Origin: Clostridium polynesiense
GTDB taxonomy: Bacteria > Bacillota > Clostridia > Clostridiales > Clostridiaceae
Assembly (NCBI RefSeq): GCF_000820705.1
Contig: NZ_CCXI01000142.1
Coordinates: forward strand, 124,001 to 188,000
Direction: 5' to 3'
DNA: 64,000 nucleotides
Made by a program: the position numbers and the translations under genes. Below the pieces are notes generated by a model that was not told where the DNA came from, made no database searches, and saw only the letters and a program-made list of their open reading frames with translations. Below are positions 9,801 to 17,963 of the stretch, piece by piece; within the stretch, counting starts at the first letter, position 1, and every line of letters begins with the position of its first letter.

Positions 9801-10140
9801 TAATCTAACAAATATTAATATTGGAGAAAGAATCAGAGAAATTGCCACAATAAAGGTACTTGGTTTCTATAATCCTGAGGTAACCTCTTATGTTTACAGA
9901 GAAAATATAATACTTTCTCTAATTGGAGCACTTGCGGGCTTAATACTGGGAATCTTTCTGCACAGATATATTATGGTTTCTATCGAACAGGATGGCATCA
10001 TGTTTGGAAACCTTATAAAGCCTGTAAGCTTTTTATATTCCTTTATAATCACTATGGTTTTCTCAATATTGGTAAACCTCGCTATGTATAAAAAGCTAGT
10101 TAATATACCAATGGTAGAATCCCTTAAATCTATAGAATAA
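6889..10140 (+). CDS. large FtsX-type ABC permease with coiled-coil stalk
   Basis: 1083 residues. A first transmembrane helix (about 18-38) precedes an extracytoplasmic MacB-like core. A long heptad-rich segment (about 265-510, full of Lys, Glu, Ala and Leu) should form an antiparallel coiled coil. A first FtsX domain (helices around 545-565, 595-620 and 650-675), a fourth helix near 725-745, a second soluble domain and a second FtsX domain at the C-terminus follow. This two-FtsX arrangement is known in Firmicute lipid or peptide exporters of unknown substrate. The coiled coil could reach through the cell wall. Partner of the upstream ATPase. Start ATG follows AGGTTGG weakly; coupling is likely. 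Confidence 0.9.
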   Translation: MKGVLFKDFRREIRKSLGRFISIFTIVLIGVSFFSGVKASAPDMRHSADKYYDDYNMMDIRIMSTLGLSKEDIEEISKVENVDKVQPGYFVDAVSMIETTEFVFRLHSVPSQVIKNADYEYINAVNIVEGRLPRASGECVIEEFKNINLGLKIGDTLKLSSGKDIPLTEEALNKDTYTIVGKAVSPYYLSYEKGPSEVGGGKVNLFLMIPEEDFKYPVYTEALVTVKEAKALNSYSKAYEKLIEKALSNLENLGVDRSSIRLEDIKAQAMKKLQEAKDEYNKAKASYDEEISNAEKELNDAHAELVEGETTLKVEKENYYANRKAAVKAIVDAEKELAEGEASYAQALKDYNQAMELYGKDLENLDNIIKGINSRMNDAKSQIAKLESELQNPNLTPEERAAKEELLAGYKALVGLLDNELKSANNLNDYVQGQPKKAKEQLDKARKSLDQGRAELSKAKRDLASGDKKANAEFAAAEKKLKEGWEKYNASKEEFEKKKLEGATKLEEAREKIIRGEDEIERLSKPKWHILDRTSNYGFMDYKLTAERINAIANVFPVFFFLVAALVCLTTMTRMVDEQRGIIGTYKALGYSSSSIASKYVLYAAIASFFGGISGIFIGMNTFPKVIFNSYSMMYTIPGLIHVKQPMLTFISIIMGIIVTTSASLGACYNELKEMPSMLLRPKAPKAGKAIFLEKITSIWKKLSFSQKVTARNLFRYKKRFFMTVIGISGCAALLLAGFGLNNSISQVVNKQYREIFNYDLSLRYKAEASKDDRARVMNQLKKDSRFQDLIECTEFNASVNSGAKDIPVTLIVPKDGNEFNEYITLRNRKDGKNFSLPSKGIVITEKLAKELGVGIGSSIELDNSNGSRKKIEVADITENYVFHYAYMSQEYYNEVFRLSKDTNSLLIKLKETSADIERDISRTLIKDGSIASITFYSAVASEFQEKISSLNNIVYVIIICAGLLAFVVLYNLTNINIGERIREIATIKVLGFYNPEVTSYVYRENIILSLIGALAGLILGIFLHRYIMVSIEQDGIMFGNLIKPVSFLYSFIITMVFSILVNLAMYKKLVNIPMVESLKSIE

Positions 10141-10162
10141 TAATTTCAGGAGAGTGGGAAGA

Positions 10163-11530
10163 ATGAATAAGGAGTTATATCCATTAACCCCGGCGCAGCA
10201 TATTCTGTTTTTCAGTCAGAAATATTCCTTTCAAAAGCAGATAAACAATGTATCCACATTGTTATTGCTGGAAGGAGAAACGGATTTCGAGCTTTTAAAG
10301 GATTCTGCTTTAAAAGCCTTTCAAAGAATGGACAGCTTTAGAATAAGGCTTACTTCTCATGAAGACAAAATAAAACAATACTTTGTAGATAAAGAAGAAC
10401 CGGAGCTTCATATCCTTGACCTTAAAGATACTTCAGATGAGGATACAGAAACACTTTTTAGAAAGCTTGCTTCTAAAAGGGTCACACACTTTGATAAGCC
10501 CTTAAGCAGAATATATCTTCTTAAAAACTGCAGAGGCATGAAAGGGATATTCTTTGTAGTAAGCCATCTAATACTTGATTCCTGGGGAATATGCAATTTC
10601 TTTAAGGATGTAATGGGCATTTATGAAGCCTTAAAAAATAGCGAAGAGCTGCCAAAACCGCCTTCAGAATATAAGTCCGTTATGGAGGAGGAGCTTAATT
10701 ATATTAATACCCCTCAATATGCCAGAGATAAGGAATTCTGGGCTAAAGAATTTAATCCGGATAATGAACCTATGTATACGCACCTCAATGGACCTAAAGC
10801 CTTGGATAAAGCCCGAAAAAAAACTAAAGACCCCAGCTGCCGTAAGGCAAACACAGTAGCTCTTATAACTTTTGCGGCACATGAAATTCATCTTATTTCT
10901 TCTGAAACAGTAATGAAGATGAAGGATTTTTGTTCACAGTACAGACTCCCTATTCAAACTATGATTATGCTTGCATATAGGAGCTATCTGTCTAAGGTCA
11001 ACAGAAGAGAAAAGGATGTTATATTTTTTACTATTCTTGCACGAAGAGGCACTGTAAAAGAAAAGAATTCCGGAGGAAGCAGAGTATACTTTATTCCTTT
11101 CAGAACTGTAATCGATGAAGATACTACTTTTCTGGAGGCCCTGGAAATAATAGCAGAAAAGCAGAGCAGCATATATAAACATTCCGCTATTAATCCTTTA
11201 GAGGTCTTAGAGCTCATGAAAAAGGTTTATAATGTAAAGCCTACCCAAGGATACTCTACAGGTTCATTAACCTTTCAGCCTATACCTTTAGTTGGCCCTA
11301 AAGGAACCAAAATTCATACAAAATGGTACTGCAATGGCGCTGCCAGCAATGTGTTTTATGCAACTGTAATGGATGATGACGGTTCCGGAGCCTTAAGGTT
11401 TTATTATGAATATCAAAAAATGGTGCTTAAACCTGAAAAAATACGAGACTTTCATAATTATATGCTGAGGTTTATAGATGCAGGAATAAATAACAAAGAC
11501 ACCACCCTTAAGGAATTACTAAACTTATAA
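10163..11530 (+). CDS. stand-alone condensation-domain acyltransferase
   Basis: About 455 residues resembling a nonribosomal peptide condensation domain or a PapA-like acyltransferase without adenylation or carrier domains. It opens with the C1-like YPLTPAQHILFF. The active-site region reads VVSHLILDSWG: the second His and the Asp of HHxxxDG are kept (H135, D139) but the first His and the Gly are replaced by Ser. ATG 10163 has AGGAG 9 bases upstream; GTG 10154 overlaps that site. As the last gene of the operon it would transfer the acyl group from the carrier to an amine or alcohol. The acceptor is unknown, and loss of the first His means activity is not certain. Confidence 0.8.
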   Translation: MNKELYPLTPAQHILFFSQKYSFQKQINNVSTLLLLEGETDFELLKDSALKAFQRMDSFRIRLTSHEDKIKQYFVDKEEPELHILDLKDTSDEDTETLFRKLASKRVTHFDKPLSRIYLLKNCRGMKGIFFVVSHLILDSWGICNFFKDVMGIYEALKNSEELPKPPSEYKSVMEEELNYINTPQYARDKEFWAKEFNPDNEPMYTHLNGPKALDKARKKTKDPSCRKANTVALITFAAHEIHLISSETVMKMKDFCSQYRLPIQTMIMLAYRSYLSKVNRREKDVIFFTILARRGTVKEKNSGGSRVYFIPFRTVIDEDTTFLEALEIIAEKQSSIYKHSAINPLEVLELMKKVYNVKPTQGYSTGSLTFQPIPLVGPKGTKIHTKWYCNGAASNVFYATVMDDDGSGALRFYYEYQKMVLKPEKIRDFHNYMLRFIDAGINNKDTTLKELLNL

Positions 11531-11533
11531 TAA

Positions 11534-11588
11534 ATAATAAAGGGTATAGCAAGCTGTTTTTATACAGAATTACTATACCCTATTATTT
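11534..11588. terminator. terminator after the acyl-transfer operon
   Basis: AATAAAGGGTATAG and CTATACCCTATTATT form a long stem just after the stop at 11530. AT-rich flanks on both sides would allow function in both directions. Confidence 0.7.
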
Positions 11589-11650
11589 ATCAATTATTTC
11601 TTGCTTAAAGCATCCTTTACCCTTGCACTTTAAAGGCACTTTGATAAAAA

Positions 11651-11686
11651 ATAACAAAAGCTAGTGTTGACCTGAGCTTTTGTTAT
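11651..11686 (-). terminator. terminator of the MerR-like gene
   Basis: A perfect 12-bp inverted repeat (ATAACAAAAGCT/AGCTTTTGTTAT) with a 12-base loop. On the minus strand it is followed by TTTTTTATC, so it ends transcription of the convergent gene at 11700-12902. Confidence 0.8.
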
Positions 11687-11699
11687 ACCTTCATTCTCT

Positions 11700-12902
11700 T
11701 TATTTACTTCCTAAATATATTAAATGCTGATAATTAACTCCCTTACCGGCAGAATTATATCCATTTCCCTGTTCTGCAGTTTCCCTTTCTTTAAGATAAA
11801 CTCTATGGACGCCTCCAGATTCAAGCATAGTTAATAAATGCTCTTTGTTATAAATATCTTTGTCTTTCCCCTGAACCTCATTGCTGTATAAATCAGAAGG
11901 ACTAAAATAAGTGTATATACAGGCTGTATGTCCCCCACTTTTTATCAAAGGGAGTATATTATCTTTAAATACTCTGCCATCCTTTTTAGCATGCTCCTTA
12001 TTTGTAAAGCAGTCTATTACAAGGCTTATAAGGTTGTTCATCAAAGGAAGCTTATCAAAGTCGCAGCATAGAAATATAAAGTTCTTGTGATCGCTGTTTG
12101 CTTCTAAATTCCTTTTTAAATCATATAATCTATTGAAATCATAGTCCACTAATATATAAGTAGATTCTTTAGGAAGATAGGGCATATATTTCATTAGAAA
12201 GAATCCACTGCAGTGAGATAATTCCAGAATCACCTTCTTTTCCACATCTTCCTTTTCAATAGCTTTCATCAAAGTTTCTATGCTTTTAAATATATAATTG
12301 ATGAATTTAGGTGAGGTTTTTTCGTAGTATTCATTCTTAGAGGGTGTATCCTTATTTTTCACAGCGCTTTTATCTACTATAATCCCATTTTGTATGGTTA
12401 TTTTATAGCCGCAGCTGCAGATAAAATTACCTGATGTAACCATATTGTTTTCTATATTAGCTTCATATAAGTTTAATTCACTGCCGCAGTGAGCACACCT
12501 TAGGTATACTACCATATTGATTGGAAAGTTTAATTGTCTTCTTTTGCTTTCTGAAGCCTTCAGCTGATAAATCTTCTTATCTACATAGGACAAGGTTTCT
12601 TCTATATCCTCCATGTGCCTTCTTAATTCTTCTTTTTTATTTTCAAGGAACAATCTGAAATGCTCATTAAATCCAATTGTTTTTTTCCCGTCCAGTCTTT
12701 TATATACAAATATCTTTTGAATTTCTTCCAAGGAAAACTTAAGCCTCTTTAATTCTTTTATTTCTTCCATGTCTCTGCTGTCTTCTGTAGTGAAGCTGTA
12801 TTGAGTACCTATCTTTTCAGCAAGTAAAAGCTCTAAATCTAAATAATGACGTATAGTATGCATTGAAACGTTATGTTTTTTTGCAAATGTGCCTATCTTC
12901 AT
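11700..12902 (-). CDS. MerR-type regulator fused to zinc ribbon and methyltransferase-like domain
   Basis: 400 residues in three parts. Residues 1-120 are a MerR winged helix and dimer helix (MKIGTFAKKHNVSMHTIRHY). Residues 134-178 are a zinc ribbon (C136xxC139, C162xC164) ending in YKITIQNGIIV, as in Trm112-like or RlmA-like ribbons. The rest resembles a class I methyltransferase, but the glycine-rich SAM motif is weak (ILELSHCSGFF). Typical MerR proteins sense a ligand through the C-terminal part. Here that part may sense SAM or a drug, or may modify something. It is convergent with the acyl-transfer operon and could regulate that operon or itself. Ribosome site GGGAGAG is present. Confidence 0.8.
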   Translation of the reverse strand: MKIGTFAKKHNVSMHTIRHYLDLELLLAEKIGTQYSFTTEDSRDMEEIKELKRLKFSLEEIQKIFVYKRLDGKKTIGFNEHFRLFLENKKEELRRHMEDIEETLSYVDKKIYQLKASESKRRQLNFPINMVVYLRCAHCGSELNLYEANIENNMVTSGNFICSCGYKITIQNGIIVDKSAVKNKDTPSKNEYYEKTSPKFINYIFKSIETLMKAIEKEDVEKKVILELSHCSGFFLMKYMPYLPKESTYILVDYDFNRLYDLKRNLEANSDHKNFIFLCCDFDKLPLMNNLISLVIDCFTNKEHAKKDGRVFKDNILPLIKSGGHTACIYTYFSPSDLYSNEVQGKDKDIYNKEHLLTMLESGGVHRVYLKERETAEQGNGYNSAGKGVNYQHLIYLGSK

Positions 12903-13074
12903 TTTCCATCTCTCCCATAAAGCTAAAAATACAGCTTTTATACTATATGTAATATTATTATAAAAAAGTATTATTTAATAACTTATACATATAATTGACA
13001 CAATTATAACATAACACCAGCTTTTTTAGTGCAAAACAGCATTTTATTAACAATATAATCTACTTAATTAATAA

Positions 13075-13113
13075 AACCACCCTCCTTATTGCTTGTACAA
13101 ACTAGAGGGTGGT
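13075..13113 (-). terminator. terminator of the serine hydrolase gene
   Basis: ACCACCCTC/GAGGGTGGT stem followed on the minus strand by TTTTATT, directly after the stop at 13119. Confidence 0.75.
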
Positions 13114-13118
13114 AATTA

Positions 13119-14222
13119 TTATTTTCTTAACTGTTCCGTATAAACCATCTTTGAAATTTTAGCAATCTTTTCTGCAGCATTATCAATTCCTTCTGAATAA
13201 GCTACTATTATGTACGGCTTATCTGTGAACACTATTCCAATATCATTAACTGCTGCTCCGTAATTTCCTATTTTATGAGCAACCTTATTATGTGGAAGAT
13301 ATTTATCCAGTCTATCATGAAATACAGTCTTTTTCATCACATTTATAAGGTGAGCATAGTAACTATCTTGTCTATTGTCATATAGCTTTTTTAATAATCT
13401 GAACTGAATCTCTGGAGTGGTTTTATTACTTGATGTAACACAGCTTAGTCCCACCATACTATTCATTCTTTTTCTTACTGTACTGGTTCCTCCCAGAACC
13501 CTTGAAGCCATTAGCGTGGCAATATTATCAGAATGGGTAATGGATAAATCAAGAAGTTTTTGCAGTGGTACCGGTTTGGCTAAGGTAGTATTTACCTGCT
13601 GCTGAAGTATTCCTGTACCGCCTTCATAATCAGTATCAGGATTATACTTTATCCCTTTATTAATATCAAGAACTCCTTTTCTTACATCTTCATATGCAAC
13701 CATATTTAACCCAACCTTATAAGTGCTGGCGGCTGTAAATACCTTATTTTTATTAATTGATATTTTCTCATTTGTGGCTAAATCATAATAAATAAAACCA
13801 AATTTTTTAATATCCTTACCCAAATATTTTTCTATTCTTTTCTTCATAGGAAGATTTGATTCCAAAATTGAAGCGGTAGTGTCAGAGTTTTCTTTAGCGG
13901 ATTCTTCTGAAGCCACCATTGATTGAGGAGAATCTTTTTTAGCTTCCTCTTCAGCCTTCTTTTTTTCTTCCTCTGCTTTTATTTTTTCTTCCTCTGCCTT
14001 CAGTCTGGCTTCCTCTTCCGCTTTTTTTCTCTCCTCTTCCTGAATCCTTAATTTCTCTTCCTCTTCAGCTTTTAACCGTTCTTCTTCCAGAGCTATCTGT
14101 TTTTCTAACTCCGCTGTCTTTTTAGCTTGTACACTTTTGTAAGCTGCACCAAAAGCTATCGCTAATACTAAAACAGCAACACATACTATAATGGTAGTCT
14201 TTTTAGCTTTTAAGTTACTCAT
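13119..14222 (-). CDS. membrane-anchored class A beta-lactamase-like serine hydrolase
   Basis: 367 residues. An uncleaved signal anchor (about 8-27) leads to a Glu/Lys/Ala-rich stalk (about 36-97, repeats of KAEEE) and then a penicillin-binding fold of the beta-lactamase-2 family. The motifs are S166TYK169, S231DN233 and K317IG319, the last standing for KTG. The SDN and SxxK motifs support a working serine acyl-enzyme. A class A Glu166 equivalent is not obvious, so it may be a D,D-peptidase or esterase rather than a true beta-lactamase. It would act outside the membrane at the cell wall. Single gene with its own terminator. Confidence 0.85.
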   Translation of the reverse strand: MSNLKAKKTTIIVCVAVLVLAIAFGAAYKSVQAKKTAELEKQIALEEERLKAEEEEKLRIQEEERKKAEEEARLKAEEEKIKAEEEKKKAEEEAKKDSPQSMVASEESAKENSDTTASILESNLPMKKRIEKYLGKDIKKFGFIYYDLATNEKISINKNKVFTAASTYKVGLNMVAYEDVRKGVLDINKGIKYNPDTDYEGGTGILQQQVNTTLAKPVPLQKLLDLSITHSDNIATLMASRVLGGTSTVRKRMNSMVGLSCVTSSNKTTPEIQFRLLKKLYDNRQDSYYAHLINVMKKTVFHDRLDKYLPHNKVAHKIGNYGAAVNDIGIVFTDKPYIIVAYSEGIDNAAEKIAKISKMVYTEQLRK

Positions 14223-14323
14223 TAGCGTTCTTCCCCCAACTGTTAGAATCTAGACATAAATTATTTTATCATCAATGTCGAATTTTAGCAAAGTTTGTCT
14301 TATTATTAAGTTTAAATATTATA

Positions 14324-14364
14324 AAAGGCCTTAAAAGATAAACCAAATATCTTTTAAAGCCTTA
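14324..14364 (-). terminator. terminator of the DUF4177 gene
   Basis: AAGGCCTTAAAAGATA pairs with TATCTTTTAAAGCCTT (one mismatch). The minus strand continues TTTTATAAT. It lies between the DUF4177 stop (14428) and the serine hydrolase start. Confidence 0.7.
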
Positions 14365-14427
14365 CTATCTTTCATATTTAAAAAGAGAATCTTTCTGAAA
14401 AACTATGAAAGTCACACTATAAAATTC

Positions 14428-14613
14428 TTACTCTTCTATCTTCCTTTCAAAAATAATTTCAAAATCTTTTCCTCTTCCTTCTAAAGTATAGTATAAGGGT
14501 AAAATCTGTATTAGTCTCCATCCCTCCGCAGCATGTTCATCGATTAACTTTTGGTGATTATCTCCTGTAAATATCCCTCCCATAGAGCAATTTACATATT
14601 TATACTCATACAT
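14428..14613 (-). CDS. DUF4177 small protein
   Basis: 61 residues: MYEYKYVNC then LIDEHAAEGWRLIQILPLYY and DFEIIFERK. The pattern EHAAEGWRL followed by a beta strand ending in FER is the DUF4177 signature, a small two-layer fold of unknown function found singly in many Firmicutes. A GGGGGAAGG ribosome site precedes ATG. A second DUF4177 gene lies at 23513-23704. Confidence 0.8.
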   Translation of the reverse strand: MYEYKYVNCSMGGIFTGDNHQKLIDEHAAEGWRLIQILPLYYTLEGRGKDFEIIFERKIEE

Positions 14614-14764
14614 AAACCTTCCCCCTATCCATTATTTATAATTAAATCGCTTAATAATAGACTCCATTTCACTTATTATTATACCATATTTTGTAATAAT
14701 AAATTACCAATACTAACGATTAATATCAACCTAAAAGCTCTAAGTTGTATATATTCACCAATTA

Positions 14765-15766
14765 TTACTCAAATATAGGACTATCCACTCCGGAAATTAC
14801 TTTAACCTTGTTTTCATAGGCATATTCTGAATGAAGAATTGTATGCTTGTCCCTGTTGGTGATTAAATAATCCACCCTTCTGAATACTGCTCTTTCACTT
14901 TCTTTATTACCAAAGTGAAGACTTAGGCTGCATTTAAAATTTGCAGCTAAAAAAAGTTCGTCTATAAACTGAGGAATTAGATTCATTAATTCTCTGTTAC
15001 TATTAGCAAACTCTTCATCAATATATAAAACTAACAGATGGTCTTCTTTAGATTTAAAAGCTTTTACAAATTCTCTTATTACCCTTTCCCAAAGAGGATA
15101 TGGCTCTGTAAAATCCATAAAATATAAGAAGGTATTTTCCAGATTGTCTATTTCTACGTCCTTTATTTTTCTATCTTCCTCTAATGCTTCATTATAGAAT
15201 TTACTGCAGAAAGCATTTATATCTTCACTTTTGAAAAATTCGCCGTTTTCCCTAATCTTTTCATTGCTCCAATTCCACCACTTAATAGTAAGGAGCTTAT
15301 TTATTATTTCTTCACTGAATCTATATTTTATTATCTTTGCAGGATTACCCCCTACTATGGCGTAAGGAGGCACATCTTTAACTACATGTGAATTGGCTGC
15401 CACCACTGCTCCGTTGTGTATTATAACTCCCGGCATAATCGTGACATTATGTCCAAGCCACACATCATTTTGAATCAATATCTGACCTTTTTCTTTATAG
15501 CTGCCTTCATAGGGATAGTTTTTATCTTCTTTAAAAAGCTCCGATACTCCTGTGGATAAATTAAAATAATTATGTCCTAATCCCATGGTAAAATCGGAAC
15601 TATGACCTATGGATGAAAACTGACCTATATGAAGATTATGAACGGCATATCCTTCTGAAAGGGTAAAATCAGCTCCGCTGGTAATCTTTCCTCCCACCAC
15701 ATAGCTGTCTCTTCCTACCCAGGCTAGTGGAAACTTATCTCCATTAGCAGTACTTAAACTATACAT
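14765..15766 (-). CDS. hexapeptide-repeat acetyltransferase (Vat/CatB-like) with C-terminal extension
   Basis: 333 residues. The first half is a left-handed beta-helix acyltransferase: IGHSSDF, VWLGHNVTIMPGVIIHNGAVVAANSHVVKDV and YAIVGGNPAKIIKYRF are the family hallmarks of xenobiotic acetyltransferases that inactivate streptogramins or chloramphenicol, or of sugar O-acetyltransferases. Residues from about 190 on form an extra domain I do not recognise. ATG 15766 has no ribosome site of its own. A 14-codon frame with a strong AAGGAG site ends 2 bases upstream (15769-15813), so either translation is coupled or a frameshift separates the true N-terminus. Substrate is unknown. Confidence 0.8.
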   Translation of the reverse strand: MYSLSTANGDKFPLAWVGRDSYVVGGKITSGADFTLSEGYAVHNLHIGQFSSIGHSSDFTMGLGHNYFNLSTGVSELFKEDKNYPYEGSYKEKGQILIQNDVWLGHNVTIMPGVIIHNGAVVAANSHVVKDVPPYAIVGGNPAKIIKYRFSEEIINKLLTIKWWNWSNEKIRENGEFFKSEDINAFCSKFYNEALEEDRKIKDVEIDNLENTFLYFMDFTEPYPLWERVIREFVKAFKSKEDHLLVLYIDEEFANSNRELMNLIPQFIDELFLAANFKCSLSLHFGNKESERAVFRRVDYLITNRDKHTILHSEYAYENKVKVISGVDSPIFE

Positions 15767-15768
15767 AT

Positions 15769-15813
15769 TTAATTTTTATTACTTCCCACCGGTACTTTAA
15801 AATCTATAATCAT
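15769..15813 (-). CDS. 14-residue upstream peptide or displaced N-terminus of acetyltransferase
   Basis: ATG at 15813 follows TTAAGGAGTATAT with ideal spacing and encodes MIIDFKVPVGSNKN, ending 2 bases before the acetyltransferase ATG in another frame. It could be a regulatory leader peptide whose translation feeds reinitiation. It could equally be the original N-terminus cut off by a small indel. Confidence 0.5.
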   Translation of the reverse strand: MIIDFKVPVGSNKN

Positions 15814-15918
15814 ATATACTCCTTAAATTAAATTATATAAAACACATCTACTTAATTAATCGTATTATATATTTCTATTTTAAAGTATATTATGAAGTTT
15901 TTTGCCTTCAAATCTATT

Positions 15919-17811
15919 CTAGCTAAAATACTCCTCCATAAGTTTTTCAATTATACTCTGAAGCTCAAGCTTTTCATTATACAAAGAATTTAGCTGTTCA
16001 TAATCATCAGAAACCCTCGTAATATCCTCTTCTACAGCTTTTAATTTTTCTTCTGCCTCTTCTATTTCTTTTTCAAGAGCTGCTTTCTTCCATTGATTTC
16101 CCTTTGGCTTAGAATTATCCTGGACTCTATTCTTTTTATTCTTAGCTGAATTTTCTTCCTCAGAAGGAGCTTTTGCTGATAAAGAATACTTTAGCTGAGA
16201 TGACTTTTCTTTATAGTAGTCATAATCACCTTCATAGGAAATAAGCAGACCATCCCTAAGCTCTACTACCCGGCGGGCAATATTGTTTATAAACTGCCTG
16301 TCATGGGATACAAAAAGCACCGTACCCTGAAATTCCTTTAAAAGCTCTTCAAGCTCCTCTCTTGAAGGAATATCCAAATGATTGGTAGGCTCATCCATAA
16401 TTAAAAGATTAATCTCCTCATACATGAGTATAGCAAGCTTTAGTCTGGTTCTTTCTCCTCCTGAAAGGCCTCCTACCCTCTTAAATACCATTTCACCAAA
16501 AAACATATATTTTGCAAGATATTCTCTTCCTTTACCTTCAGTTATCACAATATTTTCTCTAAAGCATTCCAGCACAGTATTTTCTTCGTTATCAAAGGTT
16601 ATATTCTGCGGAAGATATGCAAGCTTTATAGAGCTTCCCAATATTGCTGTTCCTTCATCAGCCTTTTCCATTCCTAATAATATTTTTATAAGGGTTGATT
16701 TACCGGACCCATTTGCACCAATTAAGGCTACAGCTTCACCCTTCCTTATAAGAAGCTCAGCTTTATTCAAAAGCATATTTTTCCCATAACTCTTACTGAG
16801 ATTATTAATTGTGACCACATTATTCCCGGATCTCCCCGAGGTATTTACATCTATATTTATGCTTCTTCTTTCCATAACAGGCTTAGGTACTCTTTGAAGC
16901 TTATCTAAGGCCTTCTGCATGCTGGCAGCCCTTCTGAAAAATTTGTTATTATCTGCCCTTATAGCCCAGTCTCTAAGCTGGGCAATGGACTTTTCCATGG
17001 CATTTATCTTTTTCTGCTGGTCCTCATAATGCTCCAGCTGCAGCTGAAGCTGTGTTTCCTTTTCCTTTATGAAATCAGAATAATTTCCCTCATAGGTTTT
17101 ACAGGTCATATCTTCTATTTCCACTATTTTAGTAGCTACGTTATCTAAAAAATATCTATCGTGGGATATTATAAGCACTGCCCCTTTATAATCCTTAAGA
17201 TAAGCTTCAAGCCATTCCATAGCCTCAAGATCCAGATGGTTTGATGGCTCATCTAAAAGGAGTATATCTGGATTTTCAAGAAGTATTTTACCCAGGATTA
17301 CCGTGGTCTTTTCTCCTCCGCTGAGATTATCAAAGATCTTATCCTTGAATTCATCATTTATCTTAAGTCCTGTACAGACCCTGCTGAGCTTTTCCTCCTG
17401 TTCATATCCTCCAAGACCTTCATAAAGGGTCTGAACTTCAGAATATTTATTTAAAGTCCTGTTCATCTGAGCTTCATCTATAACCGAAAGCTCCTTTTCC
17501 AAAAGCTCCATTTCTTTTTGAAGGCTGTGGAGTTTATTAAAGGCTTCTTTGAGAACATCTATTACCTTAAAGCTCTTAGGAAAAAGAGGCATCTGCTCCA
17601 GATATCCTAAAGTGGCTCCCTTTCTCATAGAAAGCATCCCTTTTTCATAGCCTTCAATTCCCATTATTATTTTAAATAATGTAGTTTTTCCTGAACCATT
17701 AACCCCTATAATACCAACTCTTTCATTACTTTTAACCTCAAAGGTTATATCCTCCAAAACCATGGATGCTCCATAGTATTTCTGTAATTTACTTAATGCT
17801 AATTCTATCAT
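15919..17811 (-). CDS. ABC-F family ATPase
   Basis: About 630 residues with two ATP-binding cassettes and no membrane helices: Walker A GVNGSGKTT and GANGSGKST, signatures LSGGEKTT and LSGGERTR, Walker B LLLDEPSNHLD and LIMDEPTNHLD. A linker helix pair lies between the cassettes and a basic then coiled C-terminus follows, as in YdiF/Uup-type members. ABC-F proteins bind the ribosomal E site and rescue or protect ribosomes; some confer resistance to macrolides, lincosamides or pleuromutilins. ATG 17811 has GGAGG 8 bases upstream. The longer open frame to 17991 encodes an unrelated hydrophobic stretch across the promoter and is rejected. Confidence 0.92.
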   Translation of the reverse strand: MIELALSKLQKYYGASMVLEDITFEVKSNERVGIIGVNGSGKTTLFKIIMGIEGYEKGMLSMRKGATLGYLEQMPLFPKSFKVIDVLKEAFNKLHSLQKEMELLEKELSVIDEAQMNRTLNKYSEVQTLYEGLGGYEQEEKLSRVCTGLKINDEFKDKIFDNLSGGEKTTVILGKILLENPDILLLDEPSNHLDLEAMEWLEAYLKDYKGAVLIISHDRYFLDNVATKIVEIEDMTCKTYEGNYSDFIKEKETQLQLQLEHYEDQQKKINAMEKSIAQLRDWAIRADNNKFFRRAASMQKALDKLQRVPKPVMERRSINIDVNTSGRSGNNVVTINNLSKSYGKNMLLNKAELLIRKGEAVALIGANGSGKSTLIKILLGMEKADEGTAILGSSIKLAYLPQNITFDNEENTVLECFRENIVITEGKGREYLAKYMFFGEMVFKRVGGLSGGERTRLKLAILMYEEINLLIMDEPTNHLDIPSREELEELLKEFQGTVLFVSHDRQFINNIARRVVELRDGLLISYEGDYDYYKEKSSQLKYSLSAKAPSEEENSAKNKKNRVQDNSKPKGNQWKKAALEKEIEEAEEKLKAVEEDITRVSDDYEQLNSLYNEKLELQSIIEKLMEEYFS

Positions 17812-17935
17812 TATAGGCACCTCCATTATTCTCTGCTCTACTGAGTTTTTTATCTTTATAATCAATAAAAGTAATATAGGCATATAATTGATAACCAGAA
17901 CTTTTGAAAAATAAAATAAGCCCCAGCTCTGAGAT

Positions 17936-17963
17936 ATTATCAGTAGAATACCGATAACTTCAA
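17936..17963 (-). promoter_or_regulatory. putative promoter of the ABC-F gene
   Basis: TTGAAG (17958-17963) and GATAAT (17936-17941) with a 16-base spacer on the minus strand. Transcription from it would give a leader of about 115 bases. Confidence 0.45.

Noticed and set aside
13930-14110. Repetitive Glu/Lys codons in the serine hydrolase as a DNA repeat element
   Set aside because: The repeats follow the coding frame (KAEEE) and are a low-complexity stalk of the protein.
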